DNA of 7,208 bases, from contig CAMLEQ010000195.1 in the NCBI GenBank assembly GCA_946479015.1, forward strand, positions 1 to 7,208. Reading direction: 5' to 3'. This DNA comes from an uncultured Gemmatimonadota bacterium (GTDB lineage Bacteria; Gemmatimonadota; Gemmatimonadetes; Gemmatimonadales; Gemmatimonadaceae). The notes beneath the pieces were generated by a model that was not told the origin of the DNA, did no database searches, and was given only the letters and a program-made list of their open reading frames with translations. Made by a program: the position numbers and the translations under genes. Of the stretch, positions 1-5,739 are shown in pieces (position 1 is the stretch's first letter; every line of letters begins with the position of its first letter).

Positions 1-9
1 AGCAAGAGA

Positions 10-71
10 CTCCCCGGGCGCCGACGGTAGATGCCGATTCAGGCGCGCCGAACGCTCTGGCGCCCGGGGAG
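10..71. repeat. 13-bp perfect inverted repeat with 36-base loop
   Basis: Bases 10-22 (ctccccgggcgcc) are the exact reverse complement of 59-71. The spacer 23-58 is 36 bases, and pairing stops at 24/57 after one possible G-U pair. There is no T-tract on either side, so it is not a classical intrinsic terminator. It lies about 130 bases beyond the stop of the serine hydrolase and near the window edge, so the gene it belongs to may be outside. A perfect 13-bp match over such a short span is more than I would expect by chance even in GC-rich DNA, but the arms are pure G/C except one position. Confidence 0.5.
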
Positions 72-162
72 GCTCGCAGCGTGTAAGCGCGACGCCGCCA
101 GAGCCACACCCCCGCGTCACGCCCATACCAGGAGCCCACCACGGCCGCCGCCAGTCCACGGA

Positions 163-177
163 GCCCGCCACGCGGGC
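163..177 (-). terminator. Small GC hairpin downstream of the serine hydrolase
   Basis: Bases 163-168 (gcccgc) pair perfectly with 172-177 (gcgggc) around a 3-base loop. In the direction of the minus-strand transcript this lies 23 bases after the TGA at 203-201. There is no U-tract after it, so at best it is a weak pause or RNA 3'-end hairpin. A six-pair GC stem can arise by chance in this composition. Confidence 0.2.
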
Positions 178-200
178 ACCGGGACGACTACGTGCGCTCT

Positions 201-1349
201 TCAGCGAACCGCCGCCGGCACCACGAGATCACGAACCACCTCGTACTGCCGCGCGCGCTCCGCCACCGCCGGCGTCACGTCCGCGGCCACGGCCACCACC
301 AGGTCCAGATCGGGCACCACCACGATGTACTGCCCACCGTAGCCGATCGCCATGTACGCGTGGTGGCCGGCCACATCGCGCAGCCACCACATGTAGCCGT
401 AGCGCTCCTTCCGCTTCTCCCCGGGATTGCTCCACGGTCGCGTCGACTCCCGCACCCAGTCCGCGGACACCACCTGCGTGCCGCCCCAGCAGCCGTCGTT
501 CAGGTAGAGATAGCCGAACTTCGCCATCTGCCGGAGCGAGAGCAGCAGCGCCGATCCTCCGGCGTTCACCCCCGTGGGATCCATCTTCCATTGCAGCACG
601 GGAATCGTGAAGCCGAGCGGACCGAAGAGGTACCGGTTCGCGAGCTCGCGCGCGCTCATCCCGCTCGCGCGAGTGATCGCCGCGGAGAGCAGGTGTGCGT
701 TCCCCGAGTTGTAGCTGAAGCGGCGCCCGGGGTCCGCCGCCATCGGACGCCCCAGCACCACGCTCGCCCAGTTCCGCTGCCCGTGGAAGTAGGCGAGCGC
801 GCCGTCCTCGTCCCAGTCGAGCCCCGAGGTCATCGTCAGCAGGTTGCGGAGCGTGATCCGCCGCTTCCGCGGATCCACCTCCTCCCCCGCGAGCGCGTCG
901 GGGAGGATGCTCGCGATCGGCTCATCCACGCCGCGCAGCAGCTTGCGGCCGATGGCGATCCCCACCAGTGCCGAGGTGACGCTCTTCGTCGCCGAGCGCA
1001 GCTCGAAGGCATTCGTGGAATCGTGCCCGCCGTAGTAGCGCTCCAGCACCACGTGACCATGCCGCGCCACGAGCAGACCGAACACGTTGGGGTATCGCTC
1101 GGGGATGATCGCCGCGGCGCTGTCGAGGAGCACCGAGTCCATCCCCTCCGCCGCGGCGGGCGACGTGCGCCACCCGTGCGTGGGCCAGTAGTCGCGCGCC
1201 ACCGGCGCGGCGCACGCCGCGCCCGGCGCGGAGCTCCGCGCGGGCGACGGCGACGGCGCGGCCACGCTCCCGCCACCATGACACGCGATCGTCGCGGCGC
1301 TCGCCGCGACTATGACGATCCCCCGCCGGCGGCGTGCCCGCGTCGTCAA
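201..1349 (-). CDS. Serine hydrolase lipoprotein, class C beta-lactamase family
   Basis: The product is 382 aa with a beta-lactamase/penicillin-binding-protein fold, the family that includes class C beta-lactamases, esterases and 6-aminohexanoate-dimer hydrolase. Seen: an Arg-rich start (residues 4-9), a hydrophobic stretch (11-22) and Cys23 in an imperfect lipobox (TIAC), which suggests an exported lipoprotein. The nucleophile motif is S119-A-T-K122, the second catalytic motif is Y213-N-S in FSYNSGN, and a late G336-YGGQ lies where KTG or HxG sits in relatives. The TTG start at 1349 is chosen because an in-frame stop lies just upstream (1367-1365), no other start precedes the signal peptide, and the upstream ACT gene ends 4 bases before it. 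A GAGG lies only 2 bases from TTG, so translation probably depends on re-initiation. The substrate cannot be told: peptide, ester or amide hydrolysis in the envelope are all possible, and a true beta-lactamase is unlikely to be inferred safely. Confidence 0.9.
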   Translation of the reverse strand: MTTRARRRRGIVIVAASAATIACHGGGSVAAPSPSPARSSAPGAACAAPVARDYWPTHGWRTSPAAAEGMDSVLLDSAAAIIPERYPNVFGLLVARHGHVVLERYYGGHDSTNAFELRSATKSVTSALVGIAIGRKLLRGVDEPIASILPDALAGEEVDPRKRRITLRNLLTMTSGLDWDEDGALAYFHGQRNWASVVLGRPMAADPGRRFSYNSGNAHLLSAAITRASGMSARELANRYLFGPLGFTIPVLQWKMDPTGVNAGGSALLLSLRQMAKFGYLYLNDGCWGGTQVVSADWVRESTRPWSNPGEKRKERYGYMWWLRDVAGHHAYMAIGYGGQYIVVVPDLDLVVAVAADVTPAVAERARQYEVVRDLVVPAAVR

Positions 1350-1353
1350 CGCC

Positions 1354-1986
1354 TCATCCGCGACTCACCCCCGGTCCCGCCTTCTCTCCAGCTCCCCCGG
1401 TCCCCCACCCTCCGACCCCGAACCCCCGCCCCTCCGCATCCTCCCCCGGGATGAGATCCAGGTCGATCGCCTCCGAGCGCGCGAGCACCTCCAGCGCCAC
1501 GCGCAGCCGCTCGCGCGACCCCTGCCGCTCCGCGAGCGTGATCGCCATGCGCATGGCGAAGAGCGGCGAGCCGGTCATCGGCGCCGACTCGGTCTTCGTC
1601 TCCAGCTCGAGGATGTTCCCGCCGTTCGCGCGCACGGTGTCGGTGATCAGATGGATGAGCCCCTCGTGGTCGATCGCGCTCGCCGTCACGATGTACGTCG
1701 GCGTCGGCGGACGCGTGTACGGCGCCGCGCCGGTCTGCTCCACGCGCCGCGCCACCGCGCGCATCCCCGTCTCGCGCTCCAGCTCCGGCAGCCCGCCCTC
1801 CACCCCGCGTACCGCCTCCGCGTCGCCGGAGATGAGGAACATGAGCCCGGCGTAGCCGCCGAGCACCACCACGCGGCTGTCCTCGACGTTGCATCCGTGC
1901 CGGGCGATGAAGCCGGTGAGCTCGGAGATCAGCCCTGGCCGGTCGCGCTCCGTGGTCGAGAGGATGAGGTGTTCGCGTGCGCTCAT
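1354..1986 (-). CDS. Two-ACT-domain protein, GcvR-like
   Basis: The product is 210 aa, cytoplasmic, with no signal peptide or membrane segment. It has two ACT modules: about residues 6-80, with DRPGLI at 15-20 and GCNVEDSR at 31-38, and about 97-172, with DHEGLI at 106-111 and NILELETKT at 124-132. From memory, E. coli GcvR (190 aa) has the same architecture and matching DRPG, GCNIEDSR, RPPMP and NIAEL segments. GcvR represses the glycine cleavage system through GcvA. No glycine cleavage gene or GcvA partner is in view here, so only the family and an amino-acid-sensing regulatory role are claimed. The ATG at 1986 is preferred over an upstream in-frame start at 2148, because GGAG sits 6 bases before it and ACT homology begins at once. 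Odd: a Gly-rich tail from about 181 to 210 has no match in GcvR and is encoded by a G-run-rich segment. The stop is 4 bases from the next gene. Confidence 0.88.
   Translation of the reverse strand: MSAREHLILSTTERDRPGLISELTGFIARHGCNVEDSRVVVLGGYAGLMFLISGDAEAVRGVEGGLPELERETGMRAVARRVEQTGAAPYTRPPTPTYIVTASAIDHEGLIHLITDTVRANGGNILELETKTESAPMTGSPLFAMRMAITLAERQGSRERLRVALEVLARSEAIDLDLIPGEDAEGRGFGVGGWGTGGAGEKAGPGVSRG
1394..1447 (-). other. G-run cluster, potential G-quadruplex, at the 3' end of the GcvR-like gene
   Basis: The plus strand has runs of C at 1394-1398, 1402-1406, 1408-1410, 1416-1419, 1423-1427, 1429-1432 and 1443-1447. The minus strand, which is the coding and mRNA-like strand, therefore has seven G runs, five of them four or five long within 1394-1432, with mostly short loops. 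This fits the usual G-quadruplex pattern. It encodes part of the Gly-rich tail of the ACT protein and lies about 45 to 100 bases before the TTG start of the serine hydrolase. Folding is predicted from the pattern only. Confidence 0.45.
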
Positions 1987-1992
1987 GATCGG

Positions 1993-1996
1993 CTCC
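1993..1996 (-). promoter_or_regulatory. Ribosome binding site of the GcvR-like gene
   Basis: On the minus strand GGAG (within CCGGAG) ends 6 bases before the ATG at 1986-1984. It decides the start against the in-frame extension that would begin at 2148, whose extra 54 residues are Arg/Gly/Pro-rich and unlike the family. Confidence 0.65.
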
Positions 1997-2082
1997 GGTG
2001 TGAGTGCTCCCGGCGCGCCCTCGACTCCCGCCAATCGCCTGCACCCGAGGCCGGCGCGCCTCCCCGCAACGTAGACCTCGCG

Positions 2083-2149
2083 CCGTTCGGGCGCCCTGCC
2101 CGAACGGGCGGGCGCTTGACGCCCGCCCGTGGGGGCACTACTTCCCACG
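2083..2149. promoter_or_regulatory. Three overlapping stem-loops in the divergent intergenic region
   Basis: Three inverted repeats follow one another and share bases. H1 is 2083-2092 with 2098-2107: 10 bp, perfect, 5-base loop. H2 is 2104-2114 with 2120-2130: 11 bp, perfect, loop cttga. H3 is 2128-2133 with 2144-2149: 6 bp, 10-base loop. H1/H2 share 2104-2107 and H2/H3 share 2128-2130, so neighbouring stems cannot form completely at once. They sit 29-95 bases upstream of the plus-strand ATG at 2178 and about 100-160 bases upstream of the minus-strand ATG at 1986. They may be operators or a switching leader; which one depends on the transcription start. Confidence 0.5.
2116..2144 (+). promoter_or_regulatory. 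Possible promoter for the SMP-30-like operon
   Basis: TTGACG at 2116-2121 matches the sigma-70 type -35 consensus at five of six bases and sits at the tip of stem-loop H2. Seventeen bases on, TACTTC (2139-2144) is a poor -10 match. If used, transcription would start near 2150 and leave a short leader with GGAGG at 2166-2170. This is a weak call resting mainly on the -35 hexamer and position. Confidence 0.22.
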
Positions 2150-2165
2150 TCGCACGCTCACCCCC

Positions 2166-2170
2166 GGAGG
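2166..2170 (+). promoter_or_regulatory. Ribosome binding site of the SMP-30-like gene
   Basis: GGAGG ends 7 bases before the ATG at 2178-2180, an ideal spacing. It fixes this start over the in-frame possibility at 2004, and the protein from 2178 opens directly with a lipoprotein signal peptide. Confidence 0.8.
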
Positions 2171-2177
2171 GCTCCAC

Positions 2178-3140
2178 ATGGTTCCTGCAACGCCGCGGGC
2201 GGCCGCGCTCCCCTGCCTCGCCGCCGCGTCGCTGGTCGCGCTCGCCGCCTGTCGCGGGCGCGAGCCGCAGAGTACGGACTCCGCCACGTCGCAGCCGCTC
2301 CCCGGCCGCGCCGCGCTGGCCACCGGTTTCCAGCACCCCGAGTCCGCCCGCTACGATTCCGTCGCCGACGTCTTCTACGTCTCCAACATCGTCGGTGATC
2401 CTGGCGGGAAGGATGGCCAGGGCTGGATCAGCCGCATGAAGCCCGACGGCACCATCGACTCCCTCCGCTTCATCGAGAGCGGGAAGAACGGCGTCACGCT
2501 GAACGCGCCCAAGGGGCTCGCCATCGTGGGCGACACGCTCTGGGTGGCCGACCTCGATGCCGTTCGCGCCTTCGACAAGCACACCGGCAAGCCGATCGCC
2601 AGCATCGACCTCGCTCCCCAGCACGCGCTCTTCCTGAACGACATCGCCGCCGCCCCCGACGGCTCGCTGTACATCACCGACACCGGGCTCCGCTCCCAGA
2701 ACGGCCAGCTCGCGCCCGTGCAGGGCGCCGGCGGCGTCTTCCGCATCGCGCCCGACCACTCGGTGTCCGTCGCGCTGCGCGGCACCGCGATCCCGCAGCC
2801 GAACGGGATCACTTGGGATGCGCGCAACCGCCGCTTCATCATCGTCTCCTTCGGCGGCTCGAGCATCTACGGCTGGCGCCCGCCTTCCGGCACGCCATCG
2901 GTGATCGGGCAGGGCGGCGGACAGCTCGACGGCGTCGAGCTGCTCGGCGACGGCCGTCTCGTGGTCACGAGCTGGAAGGACTCCTCGCTCTATCTCCGCT
3001 CCGCCAACCAGATCGTCAGCGTGGGCGGCTTCCCCTCGCCCGCCGACATCGGCATCGACACCAGACGCGGCCACGTCGCGATCCCCCTCCTCCTGGAGGA
3101 CCGCGTGGACATCTGGACCATCCCTCCGCTGAAGCAGTAG
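2178..3140 (+). CDS. SMP-30/gluconolactonase-like lipoprotein
   Basis: The product is 320 aa, a predicted exported lipoprotein. It has a hydrophobic stretch (residues 11-24) ending in the lipobox LAAC with Cys25, then a short Ser/Gln/Pro linker and a six-bladed beta-propeller of the SMP-30/LRE type (about 46-317). The pattern positions of the four divalent-metal ligands of SMP-30 enzymes seem present: Glu55 in HPES, Asn154 in FLND, Asn209 in PNG and Asp251 in QLDG. The PDGSLYITDTG blade at 160-170 is also typical. The metal site suggests a hydrolase or lactonase rather than a mere scaffold, but the substrate is unknown. It is the first gene of a plus-strand run, with only 15 bases between its TAG and the next start. 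The family assignment is firm; gluconolactonase activity itself is not shown. A related non-enzymatic NHL/SMP-30-like binding protein is the main alternative. Confidence 0.88.
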   Translation: MVPATPRAAALPCLAAASLVALAACRGREPQSTDSATSQPLPGRAALATGFQHPESARYDSVADVFYVSNIVGDPGGKDGQGWISRMKPDGTIDSLRFIESGKNGVTLNAPKGLAIVGDTLWVADLDAVRAFDKHTGKPIASIDLAPQHALFLNDIAAAPDGSLYITDTGLRSQNGQLAPVQGAGGVFRIAPDHSVSVALRGTAIPQPNGITWDARNRRFIIVSFGGSSIYGWRPPSGTPSVIGQGGGQLDGVELLGDGRLVVTSWKDSSLYLRSANQIVSVGGFPSPADIGIDTRRGHVAIPLLLEDRVDIWTIPPLKQ

Positions 3141-3155
3141 CCTACACTTCGATAC

Positions 3156-5675
3156 GTGCACCCACATCGAACGAGATCGACCCCGCGAGCAGCAGCCACG
3201 GCCGTCGCGCTGCTCGCGGCCCTGATCGCCGGTTGCGGGCGCGCCGGCGCTCCGGCCCCCGCGTCCGGCGCCGCGCGCGACGCGCGCTCCCCCGATGACG
3301 CGCACGCGCGACTCCCCACCGGTCTCCGCCTCGATCCCGCGGGGAGCTCCGTGCCGGTGGGGCAGATGCCGCTCGCCATGACGCTCTCCCCCGATGGCCG
3401 CCGCGTGCTCCTTCTCCTCGGCGGCTGGCGCCAGCAAGGGCTCCAGGTGGTGGACCGCGCCTCGGGGCGCGTGCTCCAGACGCTGGAGCAGCCCTCCGCC
3501 TTCCTCGGTCTCGCCTTCGCGCCCTCGGGCGATGCACTGTGGACCTCCGGCGGGAACGGCGACGTGGTGTACCGCTACGACTGGCGCGACGGCGCGGCGA
3601 CGCTCGCCGACAGCATCGCGCTCGCCCCGCCCCCCGCGCCGCACAAGTCGGGGACGCGCTACCCCGCGGGGCTCGCGCTCTCCCCCGACGGCCGCACGAT
3701 GTACGTGGCCGAGAACCTCGCCGACTCCCTCGCCGTGGTGGACGTCGCGTCGCATCGCGTGGTCCAACGTCTCGCGACGGAGCGCTACCCGTACGGCGTG
3801 GCAGTGGCGCCCGACGGCGCCGTGTACGTCTCCGCGTGGGGCGGGCACACGGTGTCGATCTTTCGCTCGGCGCAGGACGGACACCTCATCGATGATGGGC
3901 GGCTGCGCGTGGCGCGCCACCCGTCGGCGCTCCTCCTCTCCGCGGACGGCTCGCGCCTGTTCGTGGCCTCGGGGAGCACCGACCGCGTGGCCGTGGTGGA
4001 CACGCGCCGGCGCCAGGTGGTGGCCACCCTGCTCGATCCCCCGCCCGCCGGTCCGGCGGAGGGGAGCACGCCGAACGCGCTCGCGCTCTCCGCGGACGGC
4101 ACGCGCCTCTACGTGGCCGAGGGCGACGCGAACGCCGTCGCCGTGTTCGATCTCGCGCCGCTCACCGCCAACGTGCGCGCCGCGTCCGGCGACGACCGGC
4201 TCGCGGGACGCATCCCGGTGGAGTGGTATCCCACCGCGCTCCTCGCGCGCGGCGACACGTTGCTCGTGGCCAACGGCAAGGGACGCGGCACGGCGCCCAA
4301 TCCCACCGGCCCGAACCCGCTGCACGCTGCCTCGCGCGTGCCGCTGCAGTACACGCTCGGCCAGCTCGAGGGGACGCTCACCACCGCGCTCGTCGCGCGC
4401 GCCGGGCGCGATGCGCTCGCGCCGCTCACCGCGCGCGTGACGCGCGCCGACGGCTGGGATGCGCCGCGCACCGCGCCGCGCTATCCGCCGTTCCGGCACG
4501 TGATCTACGTGATCAAGGAGAACCGCACCTACGACCAGGTGCTCGGCGATCTCCCGCAGGCCGACGGCGACTCCGCGCTCGTCTTCTTCCCGCGCGCCGT
4601 GTCCCCCAACCATCACGCGCTCGCCGAGCGCTTCGGCATCTTCGACCGCTTCTTCACCAACGCCGAGGTGAGCGCGGACGGGCACAACTGGTCCACCGCG
4701 GCGTACGCCACCGACTACCTCGAGAAGACCGTTCCGTCGGAGTACTCCGGGCGCGGGCGCGACTACGACTACGAGGGGACCAATCGCGGGTGGGAGCACG
4801 TTCCCGATGACGACGTGACCGAGCCCGCGAACGGCTATCTCTGGGACCTCGCGCACCGCGCGGGGATCACCTTCCGCAACTACGGGGAGTTCGTGGTGCG
4901 AGAGGGCGACAAGGATGACGATGACGACGTGCCCGCCGCCTACCGGGGGGACAAGCCCTTCCTCGCCTCGCACACGAGCCCCGCGTATCCCGGCTTCGAC
5001 CTGAACATCACCGACCAGCACCGCGCGGACCTGTGGATCGCGGAGCTGCGCGACTTCGAGCGCACGGGGGAGATGCCGGCGCTCGAGATCGTCCGCCTCC
5101 CGAACGATCACACCGCCGGCGCGCGCGCCGGCGCGCCGACGCCGCGCGCGTACATGGCCGACAACGACCTCGCGCTCGGCCGCATGATCGAGGCGCTGTC
5201 GCGGTCGCGCTTCTGGGCGAGCACCGTGGTGTTCGTGCTGGAGGACGACGCGCAGAACGGCTCCGATCACGTGGACTCGCACCGCTCGCCGCTGCTCGTG
5301 ATCTCGCCGTACGACCGCGGCGGCGTGATCCACCGCTTCGCCAACACCACCGACGTGATCGCGACCATCGCCGAGATCCTGCATCTCGGGTCGCTGTCGC
5401 AGTTCGACTACTACGGACGTCCGCTCAGGGACGTCTTCTCCGACACGCCGGACCTCTCCCCCTACGCGGCGCTCACTCCCGCGGTTAGCTTGGACGAGCG
5501 CACCGCCGCGCACGGCGCCGGGGTCGGCGCCTCGGCGCGGCTGAAGCTGCGCTACGAGGACCAGTCGGACGACGATCTGTTCAACCGGATCCTGTGGGTG
5601 GCGGTGAAGGGCGAGGGGATTCCCTACCCCGGCGCCACGCGCATGTCAGCCCTCGAAGCCCGGCGGTCGCGGTGA
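3156..5675 (+). CDS. YncE-type propeller fused to alkaline-phosphatase-like phosphoesterase, lipoprotein
   Basis: The product is 839 aa. It has a basic N-terminus, a hydrophobic core (13-25), lipobox IAGC with Cys27, then a YVTN/YncE beta-propeller at about 65-400. Repeated LSPDG/LSADG...YVA blades occur near 77, 176, 218, 261 and 311. The C-terminal domain, about 445-765, is a phosphoesterase of the phospholipase C / acid phosphatase AcpA type (PF04185-like). It shows KENRTYDQVLGD at 454-465 with likely metal ligands Glu455-Asn456, HNWST at 510-514 holding a candidate Ser/Thr nucleophile, NDHT at 650-653, LEDDAQNGSDHVDSHR at 695-710 and SPLLVISPYDR at 711-721. Length and architecture match the known bifunctional YncE/alkaline-phosphatase-like family. 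The GTG at 3156 is the only start before the signal peptide. No Shine-Dalgarno is visible, so coupling to the gene 15 bases upstream is likely. Odd: an acidic run D585-K-DDDDD591. The substrate (phosphodiester or phosphomonoester) is unknown. Confidence 0.92.
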   Translation: MHPHRTRSTPRAAATAVALLAALIAGCGRAGAPAPASGAARDARSPDDAHARLPTGLRLDPAGSSVPVGQMPLAMTLSPDGRRVLLLLGGWRQQGLQVVDRASGRVLQTLEQPSAFLGLAFAPSGDALWTSGGNGDVVYRYDWRDGAATLADSIALAPPPAPHKSGTRYPAGLALSPDGRTMYVAENLADSLAVVDVASHRVVQRLATERYPYGVAVAPDGAVYVSAWGGHTVSIFRSAQDGHLIDDGRLRVARHPSALLLSADGSRLFVASGSTDRVAVVDTRRRQVVATLLDPPPAGPAEGSTPNALALSADGTRLYVAEGDANAVAVFDLAPLTANVRAASGDDRLAGRIPVEWYPTALLARGDTLLVANGKGRGTAPNPTGPNPLHAASRVPLQYTLGQLEGTLTTALVARAGRDALAPLTARVTRADGWDAPRTAPRYPPFRHVIYVIKENRTYDQVLGDLPQADGDSALVFFPRAVSPNHHALAERFGIFDRFFTNAEVSADGHNWSTAAYATDYLEKTVPSEYSGRGRDYDYEGTNRGWEHVPDDDVTEPANGYLWDLAHRAGITFRNYGEFVVREGDKDDDDDVPAAYRGDKPFLASHTSPAYPGFDLNITDQHRADLWIAELRDFERTGEMPALEIVRLPNDHTAGARAGAPTPRAYMADNDLALGRMIEALSRSRFWASTVVFVLEDDAQNGSDHVDSHRSPLLVISPYDRGGVIHRFANTTDVIATIAEILHLGSLSQFDYYGRPLRDVFSDTPDLSPYAALTPAVSLDERTAAHGAGVGASARLKLRYEDQSDDDLFNRILWVAVKGEGIPYPGATRMSALEARRSR

Positions 5676-5739
5676 GCTCCCCGCCCACGCCCCGCCGGCG
5701 CGATCGAGTGGTTCCGTCCACCCCATTGCCTCCCCTCTC

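Larger units (their letters stand above)
1..200. other. Left-edge region without a recognisable gene
   Basis: I translated this stretch on both strands and found no convincing coding sequence. A plus-strand frame ending in TAG at 28-30 and another ending in TAA at 82-84 could be the tail of a gene lying to the left. Both are too short to judge, and the codons of the second are less GC3-rich than those of the real genes here. What can be seen is a 13-bp inverted repeat (10-22 / 59-71) and a 6-bp hairpin (163-177), just downstream of the serine hydrolase gene that ends at 201. The region is probably the 3' flank of that gene. Confidence 0.5.

Noticed and set aside
1..84. Possible C-terminal ends of a plus-strand gene (TAG at 28-30 or TAA at 82-84)
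   Set aside because: They are too short to recognise and have no codon-bias support; kept only as a possibility.
192..1454. Plus-strand open frame of 420 codons across the serine hydrolase
   Set aside because: It is rich in His/Arg/Pro with no recognisable motif, and lies opposite a gene with intact SxxK and YxN-type motifs. It is a GC-bias shadow.
2011..2060. Two copies of the palindromic 9-mer cggcgcgcc, 41 bases apart, as an operator pair
   Set aside because: GGCGCGCC also occurs at 42-49 and near 5129-5136, and about two copies are expected by chance in DNA of this composition and length.
1987..2148. N-terminal extension of the GcvR-like protein to 2148
   Set aside because: The extra residues are Arg/Gly/Pro-rich and would be encoded by the stem-loop region. 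A good GGAG lies 6 bases before the ATG at 1986.
2004..2177. N-terminal extension of the SMP-30-like protein to 2004
   Set aside because: The extension is Arg/Pro-rich and would bury the lipoprotein signal peptide. GGAGG with ideal spacing marks the ATG at 2178.
5115..5132. 18-bp perfect palindrome inside the phosphoesterase gene
   Set aside because: It is made of alternating GC and encodes an Ala-Gly-Ala-Arg repeat. It is probably a by-product of GC-rich Ala/Gly/Arg codons.
1983..5513. Minus-strand open frame of 1176 codons running antisense to the SMP-30-like and phosphoesterase genes
   Set aside because: Its product is a mass of Arg, Gly, Glu, Val and His with no motif, signal or membrane pattern. 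It lies opposite two genes with clear families, and stop-free antisense frames are expected where third codon positions are nearly all G/C.
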